64,000 bases of DNA from Scortum barcoo. Lineage: Eukaryota; Chordata; Actinopteri; Centrarchiformes; Terapontidae. The position numbers were made by a program, and so were the translations under genes. Shown one piece after another: positions 1 to 12,496 of the stretch (position 1 is the first letter of the stretch; each line of letters opens with the position of its first letter). The notes under the pieces were generated by a model. The model did not search any database and had not been told where the DNA came from. It saw nothing but the letters and a program-made list of their open reading frames with translations. The stretch lies in the NCBI GenBank assembly GCA_023238725.1, contig CM041535.1:1580001-1644000 (forward strand), written 5' to 3'.

Positions 1-890
1 AGAGCTTCGCCTTTCGACTTAGCTCCTTCTTCACCACGACGGTCCAGTACACCGACCGCATAACTGCGGACGCTGCACCAATCCGCCTGTCAATCTCACG
101 CTCCATCTTTCCCTCACTCGTGAACAAGACCCCGAGATACTTGAACTCCTCCACTTGAGGCAGGACCTCTTCCACCCACCCGAGAGAGGGCACGCCACCC
201 TTTTCCGGTCCGGTCAAGAACCATGGCCTCAGATTTGGAGGTGCTGATTCTCATCCCAGCTGGTTCACACTCCGCTCCGCCCCAGTACATGCTGAAGGTC
301 CTGGTTTGATGAAGCCAACAGGTCAACATCATCTGCAAAAAGCAGAGATGAAATCCTGTGGTTTCCAAACTGGACTCCCTCCGGCCCCTGGCTACGCCTA
401 GAAATTCTGTCCATAAAGATTATGAACAGAACCGGTGACAAAGGGCAGCCCTGCCGGAGTCCAACATGTACTGGGAACAGGTCTGACTTACTGCCGGCAG
501 CAAGTGAACCAAGCTCCTGCTCCGGTTGTACAGAGACAGAACAGCCCTTAGCAAAGCAAAGAGCCCATAATCGCGGATCACTCCCACACAGAATACCACG
601 AGGGACACGGTCGAATGCCTTCTCCAGATCCACAAAGCACATGTGGACTGGTTGGGCAAACTCCCATAAACCCTCAAGCACCCTGTGGAGGGTATAGAGA
701 TGGTCCAGTGTTCCACAACCAGGACGAAAACCGCATTGTTCCTCCTGAATCCTGAGGCTCGATTATCGGACCAAATTCTCCTCTCCAGTACTCTGTGGTG
801 TAGACCTTCCCGGGGAGGCTGAGAAGTGTGATCCCTCTGTAGTTGGAACACACTCTCTGGTCACCCTTTTTAAAAGGGGTTCAGATCGGG
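1..890 (-). mobile_element. Degenerate non-LTR retrotransposon (LINE) reverse transcriptase fragment
   Basis: On the minus strand, frames between about 850 and 114 carry reverse-transcriptase landmarks: FVDLEKAFDRVPR, then GLRQGCPLSPVLF, then LLFADDV, whose two Asp residues are the metal-binding pair. The pieces fall in different frames (265-681, 420-851 and 114-368), so frameshifts and stops have broken the ORF. Downstream the minus strand still reads AGMRISTSKSEAMVL, the usual sequence after the FADD motif in fish LINEs. The fragment runs off the left edge and both natural ends are missing. It lies inside what should be intron 1 of abca2, on the same strand. The clade is not certain; the identification as a LINE RT is. 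Confidence 0.9.
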
Positions 891-3300
891 CAGACATCTC
901 CTAATGGAAGCTAACAATGCTCAGTGTCTATGTGTAGGTGATATGTCACTGTTTGTTAACGTGTCAATGCTGTGTTTACAACTTATTCTCTAACCCCAAA
1001 TAATTGATTAATGCTGGTTTGGTAAAGTTTAGTTTAGGTCACTAAAACAAGTTCAAGATTTGAGGATTGTTAAAAGAAACCAAAGCTGATTTAAAGATAA
1101 AGAAAAATAACAGTCACAGGTTATATGACACTGCTTGGCTGAACATCATCTCCTGTAAGTCCATGTTGAAAACCTGATGATACATGATGACTACTCTGCT
1201 ATCTCCATGACAACAAAACCAATTCAATATGCTGGTGACGCTCTGGAAGCAGACAAAGCACAGAGAACATTCTGGAAATGAACCCTGAGTCAAGATTATT
1301 TCTCAAACTGAAAGCTTGGAGTTATATGTTTGGAGGCCTTTATTAGACAGAGAAGATCTCATGACAAGACATGATCAAGTTGCATTATGATGAATGTGCT
1401 AAGTAGTTGTTTGCAGGTCCTATTTTACTCATGGCTGACCCACAAGGTCCATATCTCCACCCAAACTCAAGACTAAACAGAGAGACTGTCCTTGTTTCAG
1501 GGACAAATGGGAAATGGTTAGTTTAATGCTAATTATGCTCGCAAATATTAAAGTGATAAAAATTATATCCAATATCAGTTATCAATTTATAACTATTTTA
1601 TCACTTCTTTGTACCACCATCACTTTGTAGTGTATATTCTATTGTATATCTCTGTTTAGTTGTATATTAACTTAGTTGTAAAAAGTATTTTTAGTTGTAT
1701 CATTTATATTTTAGGTCTATATTTATTTTAGTATATTTATTTATTTCTAGTATTATTATTATACTATTATTAATTTTATATTTTTATTTCTAATTTTTTA
1801 TTCTTTTATTTTAATCTATGTTTTGCTTGAGTGTTTCTATTCTTGTTAATATTTTTGAGCATTGTTTTAGGGAGCCTGAGATTTAAGAATTTCATTGCCA
1901 GTGACTGCTTGATGTAAATTGTTGTACATATGGCATTAAATTCTTGAAATCTTATGAGCAGTATATTGTGGATGTTTAACTTCAACTCATGGCTCACAGT
2001 GGTCATTATGTTAGAAATACCAGAGAGAGTTTACAGACCAACAGTTCCTTTCATGACATTGTTAGCTAACATACCTGTAGGTCCATTAGATGTTGTGTTT
2101 TTTATGTTGTTTAACCTAAATTATGCCTAAATTCATGATTAAACCAATCAAACAATGGATGTAATTCAGTGTTTGATGATGAACCCTGCCTGTACTGTAG
2201 TCAGGTATACTTGACTGACTGAGTGATGAAATAACACCATTAGTTGATTGAGTGTTTCCTCATTGGCTATTGCTATTTCAAATTGAACAGCTATTCCCTC
2301 ACTCACACAGCACTGAAGACTTTTAGTCTGTGGCCACTTACTACCTGGATCACACATCAGCCCAACCTTGTTATGCATAACTTCAAGTGAGACCGCTCTT
2401 TCTCTTTTTTCAGCTAGTTAAAGGAGCCAGGGGGTCTCAGAGGGCTGCACCTCCACTACTGGAGTTACTATTTCTAGTTTTTACAGGCTTCTGGAAGATA
2501 ATGGCTAGTGGGATAAGGGCAAAGCAGGACGGTCCATGAGTCCACTGAGTCACACAAAAAGCACACCCACCTGACGTGAAACAGTAACCAAATGCAGCAC
2601 AGAACATCGTATGTGCACAAATGAACAGCCCAATACAGGTTATTCACCACAAGGGAATGAAAATGGATAACAATATAAAACCTGCTGCTGAAGAGATGAT
2701 GGTTACACACTGTAACAGTCCAGCACAGAGCAGGACTAAACTGATATGTTACCTCACTACATGACAGAAAATTACAGTTAAACATGTAATATATCCAGGA
2801 ATTCACATCATAGTCTGTGACTGTGTGTCATATACCAGGTTCCCATCAAGTCTTTTTTTTTTTAATGTTTCTCTCTCTTACATGTCCCCTACCTTACCTA
2901 CCTTATGGAAAAATGAAACCGAATCAGTGGAGTAGCCCATAATAATGTTAAGATGCTGTCATATGATCATTCATTCAAACAGTATATTATTATCCTGTCT
3001 GATAATAAACACTACAATCATCACTACAGTGGCAACAACACAAAGTGTCTATAATAGTCTAGTGTATACACATATCTATTTTATATTTAGTCTGGATAAT
3101 ACTCCTGTTGTCATCAACATTAGGATACTCATTCACACAGAGGGCTTGTCATCAGGTGGTGCTCTGACAGTGACATCTTGTTCCAGCATGAACCCTCTGA
3201 TGCTGTGTGATCTGTGTGATCGTGCCATCATTACAACATGAGGCGGACACACACCTTGGAGCTGATGGCTGTGATCGAATAAAAACCCCATTACCTCATG
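891..3300. other. Noncoding stretch, presumed abca2 intron 1
   Basis: AT-rich sequence without a convincing exon on either strand. I looked on the minus strand for the second abca2 exon, which encodes the first membrane helix, and did not find it, so intron 1 probably continues past the left edge. The ORFs here are short and low in complexity. Confidence 0.5.
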
Positions 3301-3398
3301 ACAACACAGCACAGCGTGGACACTGCGCAGGCCTCACCGAGCTCAGGCTAACACACACGGGCTGCCGATGACACAAACCAACAACCTGTTTGACAGTG

Positions 3399-3424
3399 CG
3401 CGCACACACACACACACACACACT
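3399..3424. repeat. (CA)n microsatellite
   Basis: Alternating purine-pyrimidine tract beginning with a short GCGC run, just inside abca2 intron 1. Such tracts are variable in length and can adopt Z-DNA. Confidence 0.95.
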
Positions 3425-3561
3425 CAGCCAGCCGCAGTCACCCCGCCTGCACATCCTCACCGTGCAGCCTCACTGCGGTGTGGACGGAAACATCATCTCA
3501 TCTCCACACTGACAAGACAGGTGCTGCTGAGGAGGAGCAGGCTGGACCGACGCCCGTCTGC

Positions 3562-3588
3562 TGCACACACACACACACACACACACAC
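3562..3588. repeat. (CA)n microsatellite
   Basis: Pure CA run about 45 bases inside the intron from the abca2 exon 1 splice donor. It makes shadow ORFs in several frames that should be ignored. Confidence 0.95.
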
Positions 3589-3633
3589 GGCCAAACGCGC
3601 CTTTCTCTCTGTGTGAGGAAAACAGGGTCTTAC

Positions 3634-3699
3634 CGGTCCCCTCCTCTTCAGAGAGATGTTCTTCCACAGCAGGAGGTGCAGCTGGTGCAGGAACCCCAT
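3634..3699 (-). CDS. abca2: ATP-binding cassette subfamily A member 2, first coding exon
   Basis: The minus strand starts with ATG at 3699 and encodes 22 residues, MGFLHQLHLLLWKNISLKRR then GP, followed by a consensus donor (GTAAGA) at phase 0. This N-terminus matches vertebrate ABCA2 closely; the family starts with a short cytosolic segment leading into the first membrane helix. ABCA2 is a full-size ABC transporter of endosome/lysosome membranes, high in oligodendrocytes, linked to sterol and sphingolipid handling. Only this exon is in the window; the gene continues leftward beyond base 1. The neighbouring fut7 and npdc1 support the call, because ABCA2, FUT7 and NPDC1 are neighbours in human. 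The exon lies in a CpG-rich island, as expected for a first exon. An ABCA paralogue is the only real alternative. Confidence 0.87.
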
Positions 3700-3875
3700 G
3701 ATGCCTCAGTCCGTCCTAAATGTCCCACATTAGCAGACCGCCGGGGGTTTCTATCCGGTTCCCAGGCATCCCGTTCGAGCCCGACTCGGAGCTCAGGAGT
3801 GTCGGCCTGTGCTGCTGCGGACTGATCCTCAGCTGCTGGACTCTGAGCGGCTGCTGGTGCTCATCGCTGTCAGAG

Positions 3876-3902
3876 GGTGTGTGTGTGTGTGTGTGTGTGT
3901 GT
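3876..3902. repeat. (GT)n microsatellite
   Basis: GT run about 180 bases upstream of the abca2 start codon, within its promoter or 5' UTR. Confidence 0.95.
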
Positions 3903-4212
3903 GCTCCTGCCTGTCACCCTGCGGGGGTCGGTGTCCGCTCTCGGAGTCCGCTCAGCCTCACACTGTCATGATGGGAGTTGGAGCAGGAAACCGGAGGAAA
4001 CAGCCGGGGTGAAGCTGGGCAGAGGGAGGGAAACGGATACTTCCGGTCAGGCCTTTAAAAATAAAAGTCCTTTTCATTCTCCAGGCGCACCTGATCAGAG
4101 CCGTGACTACAGTCCTCCTCTCCTTTGTGTCTCATGCACATCAGTTACATCAGTAACATTTATCAAATGTATCTAGACTGAGTTAACTTTTTCACAACCG
4201 CTCAACCGACAG

Positions 4213-4600
4213 TTCAAATTCAAATTTATTTATTTAAAGCCCAAAATCACAAACATCGTTTGCCTCAGAGGGCTTTGCAACAACAACAGGTAGGCAGTGT
4301 ACAGTTGTGACACCCTCTGTCCTTAGACCCTCAAACCGAGAGTCAGGAAAAACTTCAAAAAACCCTTTATGGGAAAAAAGAAGAAACCTGAGGAAGAGCC
4401 ACAGATGAGGGATCCCTCTCCCTGGGACGGACAGACGTGCAATAGATGCCACATGTACAGAGAACATCATCATCAATATACTGAGTTCATGGGTTTAGTC
4501 CATGTGTGTGAAGGTATCACAAGGTAATGGAAATGAGTCTGTGAGTCCAGGTGCATCTCTAGATGTCCTCATATGGAGCTCTGGGCCACTCGACCTTCTC
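4213..4600 (+). repeat. Dispersed fish repeat, copy A
   Basis: Starts with caaattcaaatttatttatt and continues with the 'gcctcagagggctttgcaa', 'gtccttagaccctcaaaccg' and 'gatccctctccctgggacgg' blocks. The same order and strand occur at 8500-8862, which defines it as a dispersed repeat. It resembles a non-coding interspersed repeat I know to be common in percomorph fish; I cannot assign the family. Copy A carries a short extra stretch (aacaacaacaggtaggcag) that copy B lacks. The match may continue to about 4745. Confidence 0.85.
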
Positions 4601-4769
4601 TCCACAACACAGACACAGATCATGTCCCCCCACCAGGCCAGTGAACCTCAGACAGATGGACCACAACCAGAATCAGTGAGGAACCTGCAAGACTGGAGAG
4701 AACAAAGAGGACCGGGACTCCAACATGTTGCCAACATGAACACAACAGTTGCACAATCAAAATGCAATT

Positions 4770-7390
4770 AAAACTCCTCACACACATCTCTTGTACCAAA
4801 ACACTGACATCTGTCCACCAACACTAACACTTTACACCCCAATCTACAGTTAACAATATGTATCACTACCATCTTTAAAGTTTAAGATTTCTGTATGATA
4901 AAGCAAGATTTCATGACAACACAAATAAAGGCACTTCTTCACTGCATGGACTGTATATCACAGAAATGAATAAGAAATTCTGCAACATGCTTTAATAGGC
5001 TCTTTTTTTATTATTTATTTCTGCAGATTTATTCTAAGTGTACAAACGACACTAAAGTAATTCCAAAAATGCAATACAAAATTATATTCACTCTGCAGAC
5101 ATGTATAGGATTGCTGATTGATTGATGATTGACTGTCTGATCGATTCCTGGAAAAATGTCTACATCCAACAGGAACATCTGATCATGTGACTGGCGGACA
5201 TAAACCTTTCTTCCATAGGGTTGAGGAATGGTGAATAAGGTGGAAGAAAAAGTGACACCATCAAAGAATGAAAATATTGTTTTGTGTGTTATATGCCCCA
5301 ATTAGGAGTGTATGCAGTTTTAGTTTTTAGATGTGGGGGTAGTTTAGCATAGCAAACTGCAGTAATTAAGTTTTCAAAGGAGTGTAAAATAGAGTATAGA
5401 TACAGTGGTTTGGTGGCGGTTGAGTTTGAGTGATAAAAAACATTTGAATGAATTTTTAAGGAGGGGTGCTCATTGGATACATTTTGTGTCAAAGCAATGA
5501 GAAGTGATGCACAGATGAGTCGACACAAACTGCTCTTGTCCTATCTGCAAAACGGCTGTAAAGCCACAGCTGGTGTCAAACCCACCAGGACAAACCTCAT
5601 GAATGAGCTTGTGGCTGCACACAGGTTCCAACACCTGGAGGAAAGCCTGAAACCAGAAGAGGGACTGTCAGTGCTGTACAGTCATGGTGTGGAACGGCAG
5701 GAACGGAAGTTGAATGTTTAACTGTCTGAAGTTGGGCTCTTCTTGCAGATCTGTGTAACTCCTCTAACAGCCACATAATGGAGACACAGGTGAAAGAAAA
5801 GAATAAATAGCTTTGCACCGAAATTCTTTTAAATTTGCAATTTTCTGCTTTTATTTTGAAAATTCAGTCTTTCCTTTGGTGGTATTATAGTTGACTTTGT
5901 TTGGTTATGCTATAAACAACAGGTAGGCAGTGACAGTATCAGATGTTACTGTATGACTTATTTGTTATAGTTTCTCGTCACTTTTTCAGAACTGCTCACA
6001 CAGTCCTCCCAGCACAGCAGTTTGTGTCACATCCATACTGTTAATGCAACCAAAAGGATCAGGATCAACTCTTGTACCTGCACATTGACAACTTGTAACA
6101 CTGTCATTTATTATAAACCATAAAATCACTGGCAAAATGGCAGCATTTGCAAGGTAGCAGTAAATTGCAATATTCTACTCCACATATTCATGATACACAC
6201 ATGTATGAGATAGATGCTGATACAGAATACAACAGTGCTAGTCATCAGTGTCTTCTGTTTTGCCACATTACACTTTCTGTCCTCTCCTGCCATACAGCTG
6301 AGGAAGATTTTTTTGCACATCTTGGACATACACAGAGTTTTGGTCAGTCTGAGTGAGAGATATAATATAAATATATATAAAAAAATAGTTCATTTTCCCA
6401 TGAATGTCCCTTTAATCCCCTCTCCTCTTGTGTTCCAAGTCCTTGATTTGTCTCTCTATGTTATTGTGTGTGTATGTGTGTGTTTCCTGCCTTGCTGCTC
6501 ACCTGCGTCCTGCCCCCTCTACCTCATTGTATCATCATCAAGTTTTTCATTGACTTTAGTGTTTGTGCTATTAACTGTTCACAGCAGTTACACAGTGACA
6601 GGACATAAAATCCATCATGTTCTGTGACTACATTGGCTGTGAGATGAACACTCCTGGTTTTCAGTTCAGCTGTATTTACTGCAGAAACACCATCATAAAA
6701 AACATCTCTACTTCCTTTGCTCCCTCTCAGTAAATCACATGTGGAACAACAGTGTCAGTCCACGTAAATCTGAACCACTGCAGGGTTCTGACATCTCCTG
6801 GAATTACAATGTTGTACCCCATACTGTTAGTAGGCCTACTTTATAACTGCAGCTATATCTTTCTATATGGCTATTAAAACTCCTAACTAAAACTAAAACA
6901 ATTAATATGTGAAGCAAAAACAATATATGCACAAGAGATGCTGTATTAGTATATATACAGTTCCCACAATACGTCTGTATGGTATTCTCTCTTATTATTT
7001 ACTTCCAACCAACACTTAGAGAATGCTAAATATGCATATATTTTTTTAAAGAAATATCTGCTCCTAAAATAACCAAGAGTGTGTGATTTTGTTGTGTTGG
7101 CCCGAAAATTCATGAAACCTACTCACTCACAGAAAGTAAACACAACTGTGGTTAAACGTGAAAGATAAAAAAACTGATCACTTTGAAAACGTGAGAAAGT
7201 GAAAATCTGAAGTTGTCCATTCATTGCTACTGATTATGTTTATCTAGCCATTGTGTAGATATGGAGATTATCTTATTATTAGAGTTTATTGACATTAGGG
7301 GTTTATAGCTTTGTTTATCTGTTCTTTGTACAGGACCAGACACTTAGAAACAAGTGGACATGTGGAGTGTGTTGACTGTGTGGCGACAGT
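4770..7390. other. Intergenic stretch with one unassigned ORF
   Basis: AT-rich, no recognised gene. The only ORF with a fairly ordinary residue mix is at 5473-5721 on the plus strand (82 residues, basic, containing NELVAAHRFQHLEESLKPEE). It has no recognised family, promoter or splice context and may be decayed transposon or chance. Confidence 0.4.
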
Positions 7391-7395
7391 ATTCG

Positions 7396-7560
7396 TTAGA
7401 TATCATCCTCCTCCTCTATGTGAATGGTCTCGGTGCTTCTGTTGGCGGAGTCTCCCTCAATCCAAATGACTGGTCTCATTCTTGTTACTGAACTAGCCTG
7501 AGCTGTTTCTTCCTCTGTCCGTCTCTCTGACAGGTTCAGAAAAGCAGGAGGACAATGAGG
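7396..7560 (-). other. Possible 3'-terminal coding exon of an unidentified gene
   Basis: On the minus strand an acceptor-like AG at about 7553 is followed by an open frame to a stop at 7396-7398. The predicted tail is polar and ends in HIEEEDDI, preceded by RMRPVIWIEGDSANRSTET. Upstream in another frame is a hydrophobic run (FLACHTACLLIVLLLF), so this could be the cytosolic tail of a membrane protein, but the two pieces do not join cleanly. I do not recognise it. Chance ORF is a serious alternative. Confidence 0.22.
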
Positions 7561-8499
7561 AGACAGGCAGTGTGGCAGGCCAGGAACTGCAGACTGCTTG
7601 GGGGCTTGTTTGACGTGGAGGTCAAGTTCAGCAGGCCGAGGACCATCGTCCACCTGCCACCATGGGTTCCACCCGCTGCTGCCCAGAATGTGATGGCAGA
7701 GGTCTTGGTGTGAGACTCTTTACTCAGTCTGGGAATGTAAGAGTCATTAGTGGTAATTCTACTCATACATGTTCAAAAAATATATATAATTGGTAAGTTA
7801 TATAAAAGTAGGAATAAGTTAAAATTACTGAAGTAAAGCTTCAAAGTTTAGTCAATTAACCAATGAGTCTATCACCAGACAATTATTTTGCCACTTGAGC
7901 CACAAGAGGTCAGGAGTGAACAGCTCTAAAGTGTTGCTATGATCTTCATCTGTCAACGTCAACGTCTGCACTCAGCATGTCTCATTTCCAGATGTTTTTA
8001 GTTTGTGAACATCATAATAACTCAACAAGAAGCTTTGTGAGCATCTTATACAGAAAGTACTTTTATGGTAGCAGTAGTAATACTAGTAGCAGCCTTCTTT
8101 GCAGTAATGGTAGAAGTAGTAGCATTAAAATGCTACAGAAGAGTTGTCCCCTTAACTAGTTTCTCAAGAGGAGGCTGCTTCACCTCTCCTTCCTGCTCTG
8201 CTTGGCTTGGTTTGCTCAGTCTCTTTTGTCGTCCCCTTTCAGGAGCCTGAGCAGAGTGGAGGTTTTCGGTGTCTGTAAAGTTCCTACAGTAGATAAGTCA
8301 ATACACCAGTCAAAAATTTACATCAATACATGAGTCATAGTGTCTCCCTCTGTATTGTTAATCATTAAACATTTAAATGTTAGCTCTGCATAAATGATAT
8401 TTAAAGCTGTAATAACAGCAGGATCAAGTTGTGTACACAATGTTGATACATCATTGTTAGCAAACAGAGGCTTATTTAAACATCCAACAGTTACAAATC

Positions 8500-8862
8500 A
8501 AATCAAATTCAAATTTATTTATTTAAAGCCCAAAATCACAAACATTGTTTGCCTCTGAGGGCTTTACAATCTGTACAGTTGTGACACCCTCTGTCCTTAG
8601 ACCCTCAAACCGAGTCAGGAAAAACTTCAAAAAAAAAAACCCTTTATGGGAAAAAGAAGAAACCTGAGGAAGAGCCACAGATGAGGGATCCCTCTCCCTG
8701 GGACGGACAGACGTGCAATAGATGCCACATGTACACAGAACATCATCATCAATATACTGAGTTCATGGGTTTAGTCCATGTGTGTGAAGGTATCACAAGT
8801 AATGGAAAAGGAAGTGCATCTCTAGAAGTCCTCATATGGAGCTCTGGGCCACTTGACCTTCT
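8500..8862 (+). repeat. Dispersed fish repeat, copy B
   Basis: Same order and orientation of blocks as the copy at 4213-4600, with a run of ten A in place of a shorter run. The shared 3' part is 'gtcctcatatggagctctgg'. The two copies lie 4.3 kb apart on the same strand. Confidence 0.85.
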
Positions 8863-8899
8863 AGGAAACATCTTACAGAGAAACATTAGTATTCATTTG

Positions 8900-10990
8900 G
8901 GGTAATCTGTGTTTCTGGTTCTTTAGCTGCTAAATGCTGCACAACGACGGGCTGAAAGTCATTGTAAAGCTGCTGGATCACATGGATTTGTCTTTGTTAT
9001 GTTGCTGATGGAGAAATTTCCCTAGCTCTGTTTGAAGGAACACACAGCTGTTTGTGGACTTCTTTCAGCAAAGGAACTGATTTATTTGTTTACTGAAGCG
9101 ACACTCAAATAATGCTGCTGTGTGCTGACTGTGCTGACCATCTTCACCACCATCATCATGTCAGGCTGTTCCAGCTGTCTCCAGCAGTGTTACAGGTATG
9201 CCCCCGCTCTCAGCCGCTCACACCCCTGTGTTGCCACATCTCCATCTGTTGCTGTAGCCAGAACAGCTCTGAATGTAGGATCTGTAAATATATATTACCT
9301 GATTTAAATGTCCTTGCTGCTGTTTTCCTCATCTGATGATCAGTATTGTGCTTCTTTAAATGCAATGCTGTGTCCAGAAGTGATCATTATTCATTTAATT
9401 AACTTTGACACATTTTAAAGCAAGATAACAGCTGTATGTGTTTTGTTTATTTGACACGTAGTAACAAACTCCTCTGCTTTTCTTGCGTTCAGCTGCAGTT
9501 TGTGACACCTTCATGCAAAGCCAAACATCCGTGTGGTATGACAATACCATCAGTTGTGTTGAAAGCCACACTGTCATTCATGGTGTATCAAAGTGTGTTG
9601 TCTGAAATAGTTGTGCCAAATGCTCATTTACATTTGATAACAGATCGTACCATGACATTTTGACATCCTGTTCCATTATATTTAATGTCAGTCTCATGCT
9701 CTGTTTTTCACAGCATCCCTCTGCCACAGCAGCCAGCACTCTCACACCCTCGTACTGTCAGCTTCTCAGTGAGGACCAGCCCAGTCCAGCTGACCTACAC
9801 CATTGTCTCAATCCTCTGATGCTCCAGCTCCTACCTAGCTTGCCATTTTAATTTGACTGACTTGACTTTTATCTCTCAGTCTCAGTCATGTGTAGCAGCA
9901 TAGTCGTATCAGTCAGATCAGGAACAGCAGCCTCAGCAGTACTATGTTTACCACAGCGTCAGTGTTAGCAGGAGCACTGTGGCAGTTATAGTGGTGGTGT
10001 AGCTGAAGCTGCTGAAGCTCTTTCAACAGATTTAAAAAATGTAACTCACGATTCTTAATTTCTTAATTTTCTACATTTTTTTCTTGATTTCTTGATTCTT
10101 GATTTCTTGATTGACTTTAAATCATCTTAATAAAATGTATTGATCAGACTTAAAATCCTAGATATTTTATAGATAGATATTTCTCATCATAATTCTCTAC
10201 TGTAAATATGCACTGATGTGTGTCAAGTTAAACATGATTTTGGTTCTCATGGTTTTCAATGAGGAACTGATATGTAGCAGTAGATTCTAAAAAAAGTATC
10301 TTGTTTAATTCAATTTATTCTTCGAGGAAAATGAAGAAGTTGTGTTACCATTAAGCACCATATCTATTTTCAAAATACAAAGACAAAGCTCAGTCCATGT
10401 GGATCCTGGCAATAGACTGTTAGACTGTGGAATGGAAATAGATGACATATCAACAAAAACTGACCAGCAGGTGTTGCACTGTATCTGAACTCTTCATCAT
10501 TAAACATTTTTTTTTGCTTTTATTTAATCTGTGCTTTGTTTGTCCTCAGAAATTTCATAATGTAGACTTTCTGATCTGAAGATTGTTGCTGCTCTGCATG
10601 GTGCACACTGCACCCGCGCCCAGTGGACAGACACACAGGGTGTACAGTCTGCATGTAAACTGAAATCTGTCAGGGCCCATACTCATACACATACTGTACA
10701 TGCATTCAACAGATAAACAGCCAAAGCATAAACAGCCCCCCCCATACACACACACAATTTGCATTTACATGCAAATACATTGAGAAGAGAATCAGTGGCT
10801 GTAATTAGATTTTTTCTTTTTCTTTGGTTTTACTTGTTAATTTTGAAATTAGATTTTTTTTAAAGTTATGCTTAATTTTTCTGAACATCATGTAACTGAC
10901 ATTGCAAGGTAGCAAATAGATTTTATGTCTTTTCTGTAAATGTTGTTAAATAGATGGATTAAATACATGACCACATGGTAATTGCTTTGA
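8900..10990. other. Intergenic stretch, no supported gene
   Basis: Contains GT/AG-like signals around 9195 and 9711 that briefly suggest a small spliced membrane protein, but the first segment is not open back to an acceptor. The rest is AT-rich with homopolymer runs. Confidence 0.4.
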
Positions 10991-10999
10991 CTAGTGTTT

Positions 11000-12060
11000 T
11001 ATATTTTCCCATCTGCTGTGGTGGTGGTTTTCAAAACAGACAGTGGTTTTCAGACATGTAATTTTAACAGTTTTGTGTTTTTTTATTATGCTTGTTATAT
11101 TAGTATGTAATAATAATGTTGCAATGAACAGGGACCAGGCAGATTGTGAGCACTTGAAAACACATATGCTGTGTTTTCAAGGAGCACTTGAACAAAACAT
11201 TGTCCAATTTATGGCAAGCAGACTTTGCAACCAGGCGATTTTACCCCTGGATCATTTGAATGTCAATTTGTGGCGATATAGATAGTAATTGATTTTGTAC
11301 ATTTTGAAAAATATAGACTGAGGTTGCAGTGAGGCAAACTTAAGTTGCACATGAGTGAATGTAGTGAAAATATTTAGCTCCGTAGGTTTCACAGGTGATT
11401 TTATTCTATTTTTTGAAAGGAGAAAATGTGAAATATCTCAAAATTTATATACCCAGTGATAAACCATATTTACTTCAATCAAGCATGACCAAACTTAATG
11501 CGTCAACTGAGTGATGATGCTAGATCACGTACACGGAATTTTTCACAAATCAATGCATCCAGATACAAAATATAAAGTTTTCACGTTGGTGTCGCCCCCT
11601 AGATGAAGCGCAGTGTACTTTTATTCTTACGTTTCATAAAAAACTGCCTATTTTAATAAAATTGATTGATTGAAATTTTGAGATTGAGATTATCTTGACC
11701 AAGTTTTGGGACGGCTGGCCCGATGGTTTGTGACAAGTTCACAAAAACATCATTTTGAGAAGTTTGGGAAAAAATCACAGAATCTGACATTTTTAAACTC
11801 TAAGACCACAGAGCAAAGATGTAAATAAACTGATAGATGAAAGGGATAAAATTTTTGACTCCAGGCCAGGCCATTTGTGAGATAATTGCATAAACTACAT
11901 TATTATAGCGCCACCTTGAGGTCAAAGAGTGTCATTTTATGTGCCTTCGTAGTGGGTGAGATTTACAGCCCACTTGTCAATTTTGAATTTTGAAATCACT
12001 GAGGAGAAATAATAATGATATTAAGAAGAAGAATATGAGCAAGAACAAAAACAATAGGGC
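11000..12060. repeat. Probable decayed interspersed repeat
   Basis: Non-coding sequence with phrases typical of a fish non-autonomous element: 'gtcgccccctagatgaagcg', 'tagcgccaccttgaggtcaa' and a terminal 'aaacaatagggcttcatcg' after an AAG/AAT-rich stretch. I did not find a second copy here, and the boundaries are approximate. Confidence 0.4.
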
Positions 12061-12228
12061 TTCATCGAGGAGTCACTACTTGGACACTTAATTCATTTGA
12101 CGCATGTCACACAACCAGATCTGTGACAGAAACAAGAAACTTAACAAAGAAATACAGCATAAATACGCCCTATAACCGGTGAGACAGGAAACTAAGAGAT
12201 GGAGAGCGAGCTATGGGACGGATTATTC

Positions 12229-12307
12229 AGTACCACACTGAAATTCACCACACTGTAACCCACAACGCTGAAATTCAGCACACTGAAACTCACTACATTG
12301 AACTTCA
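12229..12307. repeat. Imperfect short tandem repeat (unit about 16-17 bp)
   Basis: The unit cacactgaaattca recurs about five times with drift (cacactgtaaccca, cgctgaaattcag, cacactgaaactca, ctacattgaacttca). Non-coding minisatellite. Confidence 0.7.
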
Positions 12308-12496
12308 GAGTGAACCCATACATAATATGATTATTGTAACCAGCGTCCAGCAGCAGGAGACAAGATAAAAACCCATTTTCTTACCTTAAGTAGGAGCAAA
12401 GAGTGGATTTTAACAACTAAATGAATAACCAAGTTTTAGTCTGCTTAAATTGAATACTAGTTTAAAAAATAAAAGTAAAAGTAAAATAAAAGTTTT

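Larger units (their letters stand above)
3300..4060 (-). promoter_or_regulatory. abca2: CpG-rich promoter and 5' UTR region of abca2
   Basis: GC and CpG content rise sharply here against AT-rich flanks, and the first coding exon of abca2 lies inside at 3634-3699. Transcription runs leftward, so the sequence above 3700 holds the 5' UTR and core promoter and the sequence below 3634 is the start of intron 1. Three AC/GT dinucleotide tracts sit inside the island. No TATA box stands out. The start site is not resolved. Confidence 0.6.

Noticed and set aside
8065..8250. Plus-strand ORF with a transmembrane-like start (MVAVVILVAAFFAVM)
   Set aside because: The hydrophobic stretch comes from a GTA/GCA/GTAGTAGCA-type simple repeat; there is no splice or promoter context.
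9112..9851. Possible small spliced membrane-protein gene (hydrophobic piece to donor at 9195, then acceptor at 9711)
   Set aside because: The phase between the two pieces fits, but the hydrophobic frame meets a stop upstream before any acceptor or ATG, so no complete gene can be built.
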